Assembly (NCBI RefSeq): GCF_026222555.1
Contig: NZ_CP098511.1
Location: 2,213,501 to 2,277,500, forward strand
DNA: 64,000 nt
Direction of reading: 5' to 3'
From: Aquimarina sp. ERC-38
GTDB lineage: Bacteria > Bacteroidota > Bacteroidia > Flavobacteriales > Flavobacteriaceae
Program-made: the position numbers and the translations under genes
The notes under the pieces: generated by a model
Seen by the model: the letters and a program-made list of their open reading frames with translations, nothing else
Database searches by the model: none
What the model was told of the DNA's origin: nothing
Part shown: positions 9,098 to 19,461 of the stretch, in pieces
Layout: each line of letters opens with the position of its first letter
Position numbering within the stretch: the first letter of the stretch is position 1

Positions 9098-9145
9098 AAG
9101 TATGATCTATTTAAAAGATGATTTGTGTGATTAAATATCATACTT
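9098..9145 (-). other. Conserved 3'-UTR hairpin, copy 2
   Basis: Stem AAGTATGAT/ATCATACTT with nearly the same loop as 3308-3358, located 38 bp past the stop of the paralogous giant gene. The stem differs from copy 1 by a paired change that keeps base-pairing. It is preceded by short CTACAAA repeats at 9052-9068. Confidence 0.5.
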
Positions 9146-9182
9146 AGTTATAATAGTTTATATAATAGTCAAAACTCTTTAT

Positions 9183-12100
9183 CTATTTACGGATGATTTT
9201 AGTCGTCATTTTGGTTGTATTTCCGTTTATTTTAGCAATATACATTCCGGATACCCAATCTGAAGTATCAATTAAATACTCGCTTTGAGTATGATCAAAG
9301 CTGTAACTTGCCACCTGCTTACCACTGATATCCATGACTTTTATGGTGATCGCTTCCTCCGGCAAAGTCGTAAACTTTACATCGACCAATCCATTAGTAG
9401 GGTTAGGATAAGCTACTACGTCATTTTCCGTAAGATTTAAAGATTTTTTACTAACTGAATTTTTTACTCCAAATAAGGAGAAGAGTAGGGTAGCTTTTCC
9501 TTCCGGAGAATCATTAATATTTGCTACTGGAACATCTGTAAAGGAACTCCATTCTACTGTTAATGCTGCTGAATTTATACCCCTTCCATAGGCATCTGCT
9601 ATATTGTTGAAAGTTGGTTCATCAGGTTCTACAATATAGTAGAGCCATCTTAAATTATTTACAAATATAATTTCTTCAATCCTGGCAAAGGAACACCAGT
9701 ATTTTCCGGAAGTCAACTCAATTTTTTTAGGTAATACAAATTCAAACTGCTCTGGTGTAAGTTCATCTTCAAATACAGGGTTTGTTCTTATAGTATCCGT
9801 TACGTCTAGAATTTGTTCCCCAGGTCTATTGTTATCATCTTTATAAATTCTAAATTGGGCTTGATTACCTGGAATAGAAAGATCAGGAATTAATAATACG
9901 TCTGAAACTGCGGTCATTTTCATTCGTTCGATAGTCCAGGTTTCGCCTTCCGGAATGATAAACTGATCTGCTAGTTCTTGGGATACATTCTCTACTAGTC
10001 GAAGTTTGTCAAAAGGTATTATTGAAGGGTTGACATCGGTTGGAATAAGAGGTTTATTAGGGTCAAAACTATCAAAAAGAGGATTTTGAAATACCCGTAC
10101 GTTAAATTCAGTGGCTACTTTTTGTGCTCCTGATACGGCAATCAACGTTATTATTGCTTCCCCTACTTTATCAGGATTTGCTGTAGCTGAATTAGTTGCA
10201 GAAAATAAAACTTGTAACTTCTTTCCGGAGAGGTTATAGTCTATAAATTCATTATTTGAACTTTCTACCTTTACGGTAAATTCCTGATCATTAACTTCCC
10301 TAAAAACTTCGTTAAGATCCACTGTTATAAATTCTGGGGTATTTTCTATAGAAAATGAAACATCTTTAGGTTTTTTATCGATAAATAACGTTCTTTCCCC
10401 TGTTGGAGGGCTTACGTTAAACTTTTTACTATATACCCCGTTACCGTGTACGGCTAATGCAGCTAGTCCATCTTTACGGGTTCTGACTTGCATGACTACA
10501 CCATTACCAATCTGATTAGTTTCTAATCTCCACACTGTGTTTTCATCTACTATTCTATCTGTATAATATAATCCGGTACTGGTACCTGCTAATAGACCGT
10601 TATTATTCCCTAAAAAGGAAACCCATCTTACCGAAGGGCCATTTCCACTCCCATCTTTGTTTTCTTCAAGGTTCCCGCTAATATCCGTCCAGGTTTCTCC
10701 GCCATCTGTAGTGTAGAATACACTTTTGACATCATAATTGGAAAAAGCGATCACTACGCGGTCAGAATTATTAGGGTCTACTTGCACACTATTAACAAAG
10801 GCATCTTCAGGAAAACCCTTGTCAGTAAAAATATCAACCGGTTTACTAGTAGATAAATTGGCAAAATCCATTCTATATACTTGGCCTTGCCCGGTACCAT
10901 AATATACCTTATCAGCTTCGGGAAATTTTGAAACATCAAGTGCGGTAATACTATTAAGTTCCCTAAATTCACTTATTATAGATTCTACCGAAGCAATTTT
11001 AGACCAGTTTACGGTAGCTGGTCCAGCTATATCATCAATACTTGCAAAAGACGGTATCTCATCCAGGTTACTATTTCTATATAAAGAACGTCCTACTGGT
11101 AGGTACATTACGTTATCATCATTGGGATCCAAAACAAAGGGGGTAACAAAACTAAATCCTACTACACCTGCTGGTTTTACAAAGGCTATGGATGCTACCT
11201 CATCATTGTTATCCAAATTAAAACGTAAAACGTTACCAAACTGGGTGGAAACATATCGGGTACGCCCCTTATCAGCAAAGGCGTTATAACTACCATCCCC
11301 TCCGAACTGCTCAATCCAGCTTGCAATGGGGTCTTCTTGATCTGTATACCAACTACCATTATCCTGAAAACCTGCCAGAAGTTCATCACTTTCTGATTCC
11401 GGATCGAAAGAGATGGCATAAGGTTGTGTAGTAATATATCCATTGTTTAAAGAAATCCAGGAGACCGGTTCTTCAAAAGAGTTATCTGTGGTAATATCTT
11501 CGGTCATAAAAACTCCGCCATCGTTAGCGTTTAATACTTTATTAGGGTTAGAAGGGAAAAAGATAGCAGCATGCATATCCGGATGGTTATTAGGATATAA
11601 TGAAACATCATTTAATGGAGAATACCCAGCGACCCAATCATTGGAAACATTATCTACCACAGTTCGAAAACCATCCGTAGTCCTAAATAAGTTGGTTCCT
11701 CCAAAGAGAATTATATCCGGATTGGTAGGATGTATGGCAAGCACCATATTGTATCCTGTTTGCGTATTTAAACCGCCTATTGGTGCTATAGTTGGGGGAA
11801 GTTTATCGGTAAAATCTATAAAAGTGTTGTCCGTAGCATTATATTTAAAGATAGAATTTAAAGGTTGATTAGGCCTATTGGCTGTAACAGTTCTGAAAAT
11901 ATAGACCTCATTTTCATTTGAAGGGTTATAAGCGCATATAATTCTTAATGACCTATTTAGTTCTTCGATATCTTCACCAATACGTGTCCAATCTATCCCA
12001 TTTTTTGAGCTATATACCCCTGCTATAGTCGAATTTGTTGTTAATTCAGAAACTGTTATATAGAAGGTGCTTTTAGGTGTAATTATAATTTCTGTTCTTT

Positions 12101-12929
12101 TATCACGACCACTAGCAAATACTTCTTGAAAGCTTTTACCGCCATCCTGAGATCGATGAATTCCGTCAAAAGTAGCAACGTATAGATCTCCGTTTTGAGG
12201 ATGGATAGCCATACTGTTTACCACATCAAAGGGTGAAACATCAAGTACAGTTTGATCTGCTGTAGCGTCCAATAGTTCCCAGGTACGTCCGCCATCTTGT
12301 GATTTATAGATTCCTGCTCCGGTATACAAGGCAGTTGCGCTGGCAGAATTACCGATACGTTCTCCACCTCCATAATACCAGATATGTTGATATCCCGGTC
12401 TTGGGTCCTGTACTATTGCGGTAATACTTGGGTTTTGAAATCTTCTGGTTACTCTTTTCCAATTTTCACCTCCATCCTCACTACGCCATAGGCCTCCGGA
12501 AACCCCTCCGGCAAGGATAATATTTTCATTGGTTCTGTCTATAGCCAGTGCCCTGGTACGTCCTCCAACGTTAAAAGGACCACGGTTTTCCCAGTTGGCA
12601 GAAGACTTTTTAATATTACCTACAGAGGATAGAGATTTTGATTGTTTGGTAAACAACTGTTCTTTTTGATAAATATCTTTAGGTATTTTTCGGGTTTTAG
12701 GGTCACAGGTACGATCAAATTCATAGTACATCCGGTCGCTTGCTTTATCTCCTATTTTTGAAGGGTTTACAGGTTTGTTTTTTGCGTTCTTCTGAGCCTT
12801 AATTTTTAGGCTTTTGTAAAGTTGATGCCCGGTAGGTATTTGAGTAGTTCCAGGTTTTGTTTGCCCATAGAGTAGGGGCTGACTTATCAAGCAAATCAGT
12901 AGAATTGCCAGGGTATATATTTTTTTCAT
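9183..12929 (-). CDS. Giant secreted BNR-repeat protein with T9SS sorting domain, paralogue 2
   Basis: 1248 residues, collinear with the 3400-7161 product and highly similar across its whole length. The signal peptide ends LLYGQ. Asp-box motifs are SEDGGENW, SQDGGRTW, SQDGGKSF and TTDGGETW. The C-terminal T9SS sorting domain has NDVVAYPNPTNG and ends TTKMTTKIIRK. The conserved parts are the first ~220 residues and the last ~80. The propeller face and the region around residues 280-350 are more divergent, as expected for paralogues diversifying in what they bind. The role is unknown; surface binding or degradation of a polymer is a guess. Confidence 0.88.
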   Translation of the reverse strand: MKKIYTLAILLICLISQPLLYGQTKPGTTQIPTGHQLYKSLKIKAQKNAKNKPVNPSKIGDKASDRMYYEFDRTCDPKTRKIPKDIYQKEQLFTKQSKSLSSVGNIKKSSANWENRGPFNVGGRTRALAIDRTNENIILAGGVSGGLWRSEDGGENWKRVTRRFQNPSITAIVQDPRPGYQHIWYYGGGERIGNSASATALYTGAGIYKSQDGGRTWELLDATADQTVLDVSPFDVVNSMAIHPQNGDLYVATFDGIHRSQDGGKSFQEVFASGRDKRTEIIITPKSTFYITVSELTTNSTIAGVYSSKNGIDWTRIGEDIEELNRSLRIICAYNPSNENEVYIFRTVTANRPNQPLNSIFKYNATDNTFIDFTDKLPPTIAPIGGLNTQTGYNMVLAIHPTNPDIILFGGTNLFRTTDGFRTVVDNVSNDWVAGYSPLNDVSLYPNNHPDMHAAIFFPSNPNKVLNANDGGVFMTEDITTDNSFEEPVSWISLNNGYITTQPYAISFDPESESDELLAGFQDNGSWYTDQEDPIASWIEQFGGDGSYNAFADKGRTRYVSTQFGNVLRFNLDNNDEVASIAFVKPAGVVGFSFVTPFVLDPNDDNVMYLPVGRSLYRNSNLDEIPSFASIDDIAGPATVNWSKIASVESIISEFRELNSITALDVSKFPEADKVYYGTGQGQVYRMDFANLSTSKPVDIFTDKGFPEDAFVNSVQVDPNNSDRVVIAFSNYDVKSVFYTTDGGETWTDISGNLEENKDGSGNGPSVRWVSFLGNNNGLLAGTSTGLYYTDRIVDENTVWRLETNQIGNGVVMQVRTRKDGLAALAVHGNGVYSKKFNVSPPTGERTLFIDKKPKDVSFSIENTPEFITVDLNEVFREVNDQEFTVKVESSNNEFIDYNLSGKKLQVLFSATNSATANPDKVGEAIITLIAVSGAQKVATEFNVRVFQNPLFDSFDPNKPLIPTDVNPSIIPFDKLRLVENVSQELADQFIIPEGETWTIERMKMTAVSDVLLIPDLSIPGNQAQFRIYKDDNNRPGEQILDVTDTIRTNPVFEDELTPEQFEFVLPKKIELTSGKYWCSFARIEEIIFVNNLRWLYYIVEPDEPTFNNIADAYGRGINSAALTVEWSSFTDVPVANINDSPEGKATLLFSLFGVKNSVSKKSLNLTENDVVAYPNPTNGLVDVKFTTLPEEAITIKVMDISGKQVASYSFDHTQSEYLIDTSDWVSGMYIAKINGNTTKMTTKIIRK

Positions 12930-13296
12930 TTCAGTAGAATTATAATGTTATGTGTTTATAAAGCAGGGTCTAATATTAGGTACGACCTACTTTAGTAATT
13001 ACTGTCTATAGCTGCTCATTTTAAGGTATTGTAGTTATATAAAGGAGCTGTGTTGTTATGAATGGAAAATGAAGTATGTTTTAGCTTAAGTAATGTGCCG
13101 ATAGATAATCATCTATATATAGTAAAAAGAATTAATACCCATACAAATGGTAATCTTACAATATATAATAGTGTATTGGTAACCAACAGGTATACGTACT
13201 AACTTGAACTACTTAAATTCCAATATGAAGTTATAATTATAAGCCCGAATCTTAACAAAAAAGATAAAACCCAGGCTTATAAAAATGTGTTCATTT

Positions 13297-13728
13297 CTAA
13301 CCTTCAAAGTCTATAACCACACAAGCTCCCAGGGTTCCACAGCTTAAAGAAGTTACCCTGTAACAAACTTCTAGTTGTCCTGCCTGAGAAATGTGGTCAT
13401 TAACTCTAACAAATCTGGGTCTTAATGGTGTTACCACGTTTCCATCGATGGTCCAGGTAACTTTTGCATCGTCTCCGAATAAAAAAGGAAATTCATTTAC
13501 ACCTACAAAGTGACCGCTTCTTACCTCCGCATTGATTACACCACCAAAAGAACAATTGTTCTCAGACGGAGCACGGGGATCAATATCACTTTTTAAGCTT
13601 TTTTCAAATTCCTTTGCTTCATCTTCAACAGAAATAAGAGGTTCATTAGTTTCTTCTTTATCTTCACAAGAGGTAAAAGAAAAAGAGAGTACAAATAATA
13701 ATAGGGTTAAGGTTTTAAGAGATTTCAT
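13297..13728 (-). CDS. Small lipoprotein, paralogue 3
   Basis: 143 residues of unknown function. The lipoprotein signal is MKSLKTLTLLLFVLSFSFTSC, followed by an acidic stretch, EKSLKSDIDPRAPSE, then HFVGVNEFPFLFGDDAKVTWTIDG and a Cys-rich C-terminus (CYRVTSLSCGTLGAC). It is first in the minus-strand series lipoprotein, giant, lipoprotein, giant, lipoprotein. Lipoprotein plus giant therefore looks like a unit that was duplicated in tandem. Bases 12930-13296 and 13729-14254 contain nothing else recognisable beyond a weak inverted repeat (ATAAGCC/GGCTTAT, 13239-13280). Confidence 0.82.
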   Translation of the reverse strand: MKSLKTLTLLLFVLSFSFTSCEDKEETNEPLISVEDEAKEFEKSLKSDIDPRAPSENNCSFGGVINAEVRSGHFVGVNEFPFLFGDDAKVTWTIDGNVVTPLRPRFVRVNDHISQAGQLEVCYRVTSLSCGTLGACVVIDFEG

Positions 13729-14254
13729 AGAAATGAAATTTAGGTTAAAAATTAATTGTGTAATTAATCTAGTATTCTGTTTTGTTATACATAAATAGAG
13801 ATACCAAATTAGATAGGCAAAACTATAGTATTTCTTTTATGCTTATTTAAAATAAGGTCATCAAAAGGTATACGATAGGGTAAAGCATTTGGTAAGCATG
13901 TATAATTGAATAGTTGCTGACCCTATCTATTATAGGTATAAGCTTATGATGTAGATTAAATTTTTAAGGAATATTAACTGGTTTGTGCTAATACCATGTA
14001 AAACCACCTTATTAGTTAGTGCTAAAATTTCTGAAAGATATTTTAATTTATCTAAATTTTTTGAGGCTAGATTTTATAATACTTTAATTTATAACAAAAA
14101 GGTGGGTAGTTTGTTTACAGTAAGCGCTTGTTGTATTATATTAGAATCTAAGTTGTATGTATAAAAGTAATAATGTAATTAACGAAAATCATACGTTTAC
14201 TACATAATACACGTTAATATAGCAATACTCTTTAAACCTAAAACTGTTAAAACC

Positions 14255-15970
14255 ATGAGATTGTTTTCTTTCATGGTATGTTGTACGTTTCATTTATACG
14301 TATTAGCATATCAAGATACCCTTACTCTAGGGAAGCAAATTGATAGTTTACTTGCCTTAAATACTAAAACTGTTGATTTAAATAGCTATCAATTTTATCA
14401 AACCATACTTAAAGACTCCGAAAAACTAAATTATTCCAGAGGTGTTTTACAGTCTTGCATTAAAATTATTACCTACCAAACGAAGAATGGAAACCTGGAC
14501 AGCTTGTTTCACTACAGTCAGAAATTCGAAAAATACCAAAGCCTTTGTCCGGATCAAAAATTAAAATTAGATTATTTATATACCGTGGGATATGGATTTT
14601 TATATCGTTATAATCTTCCGGAGTATGCGTTACCATATTATGTAGAAGCTTTACGATTATGTAAGGAAGATGATTTTGATAAGAAATTTAGTTTAAATAA
14701 GGGTATTGTAGATAGTTATATTTATAAAGGACAATACGATCTTGTCATAGAACAAGTTAATAAAATGCTTGAAGATTCTGCTAAGACCACTATAGAAGCA
14801 AAAAACTTTATAAAAGGTTCCTTAGCCATTGCTTATCAACAACAAGAACGACCTGACAAGAGCGGACCTATATTAAAAAGTATTATTAAGGAAGCAGCTG
14901 AAGAAAAAGATAGTCTTCAATACACCTTTGCTAAAGTTTATCAAGGTTATAATCTTTATCTCGAAAATAAATATAATAGTTCTATAGATTCCCTTAATTC
15001 TACTTTTAAACTTTTAAAAAAACATTGGCCTAGAGGATTAATTAATCACTATGAATTTCTATCAATGTCTTATGCTAAATTAGGGAATTATAAGAAGGCT
15101 TCCCACTTAATGAAAAAGGCTACTACGGCGTCTCCAATAGCTGAGTTACCTAAATTATATAGTCATCTTGCTAATTACCATATTCAATTAGGTAATAAGG
15201 ATTCTGCTTTGTATTATAATAACCAGAAAAGCCTGATTATAGATAGTATTAGAAAGGTAGAAAAAAAGGTTTATGTTGATTTTTATAAAGTAAAACTGGA
15301 TTTTATAAATACTGTTCAGGAAAATAAGAACATCAAGTTAAAACAAATCATACTGGCTAAAGAAAATAGAAAACAACGCTATTATATTACCATTTTGTTT
15401 ATTAGTACTATTTGTCTGATTATTGGAGTAATTGCTTTTATGTTTTACAAGAAGAATAAAAAGTCAGAAAAAGAACTTAATATACTTAAGAGAAATGAAA
15501 AACGAACCCTGGAAAACCATATTCGGTTAAGAGAAAACGAATTGTCTGCTATATTGATAGGACAATCTAATAAAATGAAAGAATTAAAAGAGATCAAAGA
15601 TCAGGTACATGAGGCTATCGACGAAAGGACTTCCGGAAAGATCAAAAAAACCGTATTATTATTGGATAAATTTTTAAAAACCACAACCTCTGATGAGATT
15701 TTAACCGAACGTATAGAATCTCAATACCCGGGTTTGGTTTTACAATTGCAAGATCTTTATCCTCAACTTTCTAAAACAGATATCAGACATTGTTTATTAA
15801 TTAAATTAGGACTTTCTATAAAAGAATCAGCTGATCTGCTAAATGTGAACCCTAATACGGTTAAAACTGCCAGGTACAGGGCAAAATCAAAACTAAAACT
15901 TCCGGAAGACCTGTCACTAAAGGATTTTTTAGAAAGCAACTTGTCGTACGGAATACCTGAAAGTTATTGA
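14255..15970 (+). CDS. TPR-containing membrane regulator with C-terminal HTH
   Basis: 571 residues. A signal peptide-like N-terminus (MRLFSFMVCCTFHLYVLAYQ) leads into helical TPR-like repeats (about 30-350). One membrane segment follows (about 375-397, YYITILFISTICLIIGVIAF), then a Lys/Glu-rich coiled coil. The C-terminal LuxR/sigma-70 region-4-like HTH (about 505-571) includes LSKTDIRHCLLIKLGLSIKESADLLNVNPNTVKTARYRAKSKL in pieces. This layout is typical of Bacteroidota one-piece sensors in which a periplasmic TPR region controls a cytoplasmic DNA-binding domain. The target genes cannot be told. It is divergent from the lipoprotein/T9SS array, which it could regulate. Confidence 0.85.
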   Translation: MRLFSFMVCCTFHLYVLAYQDTLTLGKQIDSLLALNTKTVDLNSYQFYQTILKDSEKLNYSRGVLQSCIKIITYQTKNGNLDSLFHYSQKFEKYQSLCPDQKLKLDYLYTVGYGFLYRYNLPEYALPYYVEALRLCKEDDFDKKFSLNKGIVDSYIYKGQYDLVIEQVNKMLEDSAKTTIEAKNFIKGSLAIAYQQQERPDKSGPILKSIIKEAAEEKDSLQYTFAKVYQGYNLYLENKYNSSIDSLNSTFKLLKKHWPRGLINHYEFLSMSYAKLGNYKKASHLMKKATTASPIAELPKLYSHLANYHIQLGNKDSALYYNNQKSLIIDSIRKVEKKVYVDFYKVKLDFINTVQENKNIKLKQIILAKENRKQRYYITILFISTICLIIGVIAFMFYKKNKKSEKELNILKRNEKRTLENHIRLRENELSAILIGQSNKMKELKEIKDQVHEAIDERTSGKIKKTVLLLDKFLKTTTSDEILTERIESQYPGLVLQLQDLYPQLSKTDIRHCLLIKLGLSIKESADLLNVNPNTVKTARYRAKSKLKLPEDLSLKDFLESNLSYGIPESY

Positions 15971-15989
15971 TAATAGTTAAAATATATTA

Positions 15990-16181
15990 GTGTCCGGTAA
16001 AGATTTAAGATCGCTATCGCTTCCAGAATCAAGACTAATCATTATAGTATTGAAAATCAATATTTACGTTAAAGAAAAATTACTTTTAAAAAAGTGAAAA
16101 AGCAACCTCCAAACAGCTCAAAGTTTGGAATTACCTTAAATTACTATGTTTTGTAAACTTTTATTTATTTTAACCGGACAC
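15990..16181. mobile_element. MITE family A, copy 3 (intact)
   Basis: 192 bp with inverted ends GTGTCCGGTAAAG and TTTTAACCGGACAC, beginning 20 bp after the regulator stop codon. It lacks the GC-rich palindrome seen in copies 1 and 2. The GTGTCC core of its ends resembles the ends (AGTGTCCACT) of the IS4-type element at 22424, so a related transposase may move it. Confidence 0.8.
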
Positions 16182-16261
16182 CAATGATTCTATATCTGGT
16201 AAATTAATATAAGAAGTAGTAGGAGTTTTTTAGAGATTATTATGGTTTAATTTTATGCGTA

Positions 16262-16681
16262 CTATACACTCGATGAATTTGTACAACAATCCGTACCCGT
16301 ACATTGACAATACTTACGATTATAAAAATGGAGAAGGATTAAGGCGATAGAAGGAACATAAATGACGACTTCTTTTATTTCTAAAATCCCGAATTTTTCA
16401 TTTAGGATAATCCCGGCCAAAATAATCCAACTACTCCATAAGGCATATTTTATCCATGATTTTGAAGTTTGGGTAGTAGAAACAATGATAGCAATAAGGG
16501 ATATAACAAGAAAAACTAAATCTAGCAATTGCCACCATAGTAAATGCTCTTTCCTTAACCCAAAAGTGCTGGCTTGTAAACTGAAAAATAATGGGGTTAT
16601 CAAGCAATGAATCAAACATAATCCGCTAGCTGTAACTCCTAAAAGATTGGGATATTTGGTTTTTTTGATAATAGCTATCAT
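16262..16681 (-). CDS. MerC-domain membrane protein
   Basis: 139 residues with four predicted membrane helices. The first carries the MerC-type motif G-x-x-A-S-G-L-C-L-I-H-C, and the C-terminus is Cys-rich (YCQCTGTDCC). MerC proteins are inner-membrane mercury or metal transporters, but Bacteroidota members usually lie away from mer operons and their substrate is not established. No merA, merR or merT is present nearby. It is followed on the same strand by genes that may also deal with metals. Confidence 0.8.
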   Translation of the reverse strand: MIAIIKKTKYPNLLGVTASGLCLIHCLITPLFFSLQASTFGLRKEHLLWWQLLDLVFLVISLIAIIVSTTQTSKSWIKYALWSSWIILAGIILNEKFGILEIKEVVIYVPSIALILLHFYNRKYCQCTGTDCCTNSSSV

Positions 16682-16901
16682 AGGTATACTATTTCTTTTT
16701 ATGGATTTATTTGAATCTAAAAACTCCTATTTAATAATGTTCTTAGAACAAAATAGTTAATGAATCCCGCCTTTACTGAAATTGTTTCAGAATTCGACGG
16801 GATTTTTAGGTAAACCTTAAACTTTTTGGCTAATTTCTATTGAAGTTTGAAGTTTACTTTTATATTTTTTGATTCTTATAATCTTTCTTCAACTTAGTTC
16901 T

Positions 16902-17729
16902 CTAAGGTTCTAAGGTTACCTTTCGGGTTACAGAATTAAAAGGACCCGGGATTAAATTTCCGGATGTATCGGTTAGTTCTAATTGAATAGTAACTTCTCC
17001 CATTGGGAGCCCTTTAATTACATGGGGAACCCATTCTTCTACCATAAATTGTTTACCATTTATCGTAGTACGAACTTTAGTCCCACTTTCTGAAAGCGTG
17101 GTGTTAAGTACAAAAAAGTCCAATAGAATTTGTTCCGTGTCCTTGCCCTTATAAGTGCCTTTAGGGCGACTGTAAATGAGCGTAGGCGCTTTCAGGTCAA
17201 AATCAAGAGTATCCTTAGTAGTATCTCCTACAGTTAATTTACGAACTATTACCGAATTCTCATTTTTTACGGATTCGTGATAAGAACGACTTAAAAAAGC
17301 AACCAGGTGATGTGTTCCTGCCGGAATTTCTTTTTGAAAGATAGGCTCATAATGTGCAGAATAGGGTTGGTTATCCAGGATAAAATGTATATGCTGTCCT
17401 TTTCCTGAATTTGCTAGGCTTTGTGCGTTAGGCCCTTCGGTTTGTTTACCTAATTCATAATTTTCTACAGCAAAAGAAAAGTCTACTTCTCCAACTTCTG
17501 CAACTTTTATATGTTGCGGAGTATCTAATAACAGAGATGCATCTGCATAGGCAGGAGAGCCTTCTAATTTTTGCAGGGTAATTTCAGGAGGAGTGGTCGG
17601 TGTTTCCACTTCAGTAGTATCTACTGTTGTTTCTTTTTCTTCCGAAGCTTTTTTTTCTTGTTTACAGGCGGTAGCTACAAAGAGTAAGGCTAAAAAAGTA
17701 AAACCTAAGTGTGTCGTTGCTTTTTTCAT
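16902..17729 (-). CDS. Lipoprotein of unknown function, His-containing
   Basis: 275 residues. The lipobox V-A-T-A-C lies at about residue 22, followed by an acidic/Thr-rich linker (EKETTVDTTEVETPTTPP). The mature domain has GQHIHFILDNQPYSAHYEP and PAGTHHLVAFLSRSYHESVK, two His-rich stretches suggesting a beta-sandwich that could bind a metal (inference). It is in the same direction as the HupE-like and DUF6702-like genes upstream, with about 100 bp between. The family is not securely recognised. Confidence 0.7.
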   Translation of the reverse strand: MKKATTHLGFTFLALLFVATACKQEKKASEEKETTVDTTEVETPTTPPEITLQKLEGSPAYADASLLLDTPQHIKVAEVGEVDFSFAVENYELGKQTEGPNAQSLANSGKGQHIHFILDNQPYSAHYEPIFQKEIPAGTHHLVAFLSRSYHESVKNENSVIVRKLTVGDTTKDTLDFDLKAPTLIYSRPKGTYKGKDTEQILLDFFVLNTTLSESGTKVRTTINGKQFMVEEWVPHVIKGLPMGEVTIQLELTDTSGNLIPGPFNSVTRKVTLEP

Positions 17730-17831
17730 TTGATGTTATTTAGAAATTTTTAAAGTTATTTTTAATGTAATCATCTTAAGCGATGAAATGCTATTGCATT
17801 AATTAGAAAGAGTGAAATATACCCAATTCTA

Positions 17832-18416
17832 TTAACCAGAAGTCATTGCCGATACTAAAATAGTAGTTGCAATCCCGAACCCTGCTCCTGAAACAAAAAG
17901 ATTCCACTTAAAATGGGAACCCTTTACTATTTTAGTATATATCCATAGAGAGGTCATAAATAATAATACAATAAAGATCTGCCCTGCTTCAATACCTAAA
18001 TTAAATAGCAATAAAGGCATGATTATACGATCACTAAAAAGCATAAATTTAAAATTACTGGCAAAAGCTAGTCCGTGGATAAGCCCAAAGATCAGAGCAA
18101 TACTATATTTTATGGTTGCATCTGAAAACCTTCCGTGTTTTTCGTAATTAACAATATTAGCAATTGCCGTAATCATAATAGTAGAGGGAATCAGCATGTC
18201 AATCAGTTTAGAATTAGCCGGAATTATTTCTAAGGCACTTAGTACCAGGGTACCGCTATGACCGATGGTAAATGCAGTTATAATAACTAAAATTTGTTTC
18301 CATTGTGTTAAGGTAAAGGCTGCACATAAAGTCATCACAAATAACAAGTGATCATAAGCTGTAATATCTACAATATGATGCCATCCGCTGTAAAAGAAAG
18401 AACTTAATTTATTCAT
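17832..18416 (-). CDS. HupE/UreJ-like membrane protein
   Basis: 194 residues with about six hydrophobic helices. Conserved HupE/UreJ-2 signatures are G-x-H-H-I-x-D-x-x-A-Y-D-H-L-L-F near the N-terminus, FTIGHSGTL and GLIHGLAFAS. HupE and UreJ are nickel permease-type proteins linked to hydrogenase or urease. In Bacteroidota this short form occurs without those enzymes, and none is visible here, so the substrate is uncertain. It sits 11 bp from the upstream DUF6702-like gene, suggesting one transcript. Confidence 0.82.
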   Translation of the reverse strand: MNKLSSFFYSGWHHIVDITAYDHLLFVMTLCAAFTLTQWKQILVIITAFTIGHSGTLVLSALEIIPANSKLIDMLIPSTIMITAIANIVNYEKHGRFSDATIKYSIALIFGLIHGLAFASNFKFMLFSDRIIMPLLLFNLGIEAGQIFIVLLFMTSLWIYTKIVKGSHFKWNLFVSGAGFGIATTILVSAMTSG

Positions 18417-18427
18417 TAGGGTAGGTT

Positions 18428-18952
18428 TTAAAAATTAATGGGTAGATCGTAATCTGTAGACATCGCTTCAAAATAAACTTCTTCTGTCAAAGAGGGAAAC
18501 CGTACGGTAACCATATTGGTTTGTAGAAAATCAAATTCCTCAAAAAACAGCTTATTTTCTACACAGAGTTGATCTCCTTTTTTAGGTTTGGTAATATTTT
18601 GAGAAAAGTAAAAAATACAAATGTTATATTCTTCCATCACTTCTGACGCTACATATTGAAGAGGGAATTGTTTTCCATTAATACTTATTACATAATATTC
18701 TTTAAAATAGCTTTCAATTCCTTTTTTATCTTGGTTTGATAAATTATCGAGATTTATATTTTTGGCAGTTTTACTATCTATGCTATTTAAAAAATCATCC
18801 AGAAATACCCTACATTCAATTTGTAATTGAGTAGTCTCAGGATTATATTGAATTAGTGAGGAGGTAAGTTTAATAGGATGTGCATTGAGCAGAAAGATAC
18901 TACCTACTACTATTCCTATTTGTTTTATAGTTCTATAAATTTTAGTTTTCAT
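18428..18952 (-). CDS. DUF6702-like exported protein
   Basis: 174 residues with an N-terminal hydrophobic signal (IGIVVGSIFLLNAHPIKLT). The mature part starts H-P-I-K-L-T-S-S-L-I-Q-Y-N, a pattern typical of DUF6702 proteins that lie next to HupE-like genes. A C-terminal segment NMVTVRFPSLTEEVYFEAM follows. The function is unknown. Its tight linkage to the HupE-like gene suggests a shared process. Bases 18953-19461 upstream contain no gene. Confidence 0.7.
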   Translation of the reverse strand: MKTKIYRTIKQIGIVVGSIFLLNAHPIKLTSSLIQYNPETTQLQIECRVFLDDFLNSIDSKTAKNINLDNLSNQDKKGIESYFKEYYVISINGKQFPLQYVASEVMEEYNICIFYFSQNITKPKKGDQLCVENKLFFEEFDFLQTNMVTVRFPSLTEEVYFEAMSTDYDLPINF

Positions 18953-19461
18953 TTTTGTGTATTTTACTATTGATGGATGTGTGATTTTTTTGAAGTCGTG
19001 TAAAGAAATAATTGGTTTACCAGATCATACCTTTATTCCTTATAAGAATAATCGTTTTTATTGCTTAGGATGTATAGTGCTTTTATTGTGGCTCTAGAGG
19101 TGTATTTGATCTATAAAGTTTCCTTATTTATCCGGAAATAAAGTTTTATCTGTTTATAGGATTATCTGCAAACCTTTATGTTTAGATTGTATTTAAATAA
19201 GATAGACACAAACCTTATGTATCTTAATTTTAGGTACAAACATCAAAATCTTAAGTTTCTCTAAATAGATTTTATAACTAAATCCATACTATTATTAAAA
19301 AGATTTAATAATTCAAATGAAGTTTTAAAAGCTAAAAGTATTCGAGAATTCCTTTACATTTAAATACAATTACAATGTCAGTAATTACAATAAAGGAAGG
19401 TTTGAACCAACAAACTAATCTTTACATTAGAAAATAAGAATCTCCGGAAATCAATAAATAA

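Noticed and set aside
17832..18416. Hydrogenase or urease accessory operon
   Set aside because: No hydrogenase, urease or other nickel-enzyme gene is nearby; only the HupE/UreJ-like permease and a DUF6702-like partner are present.
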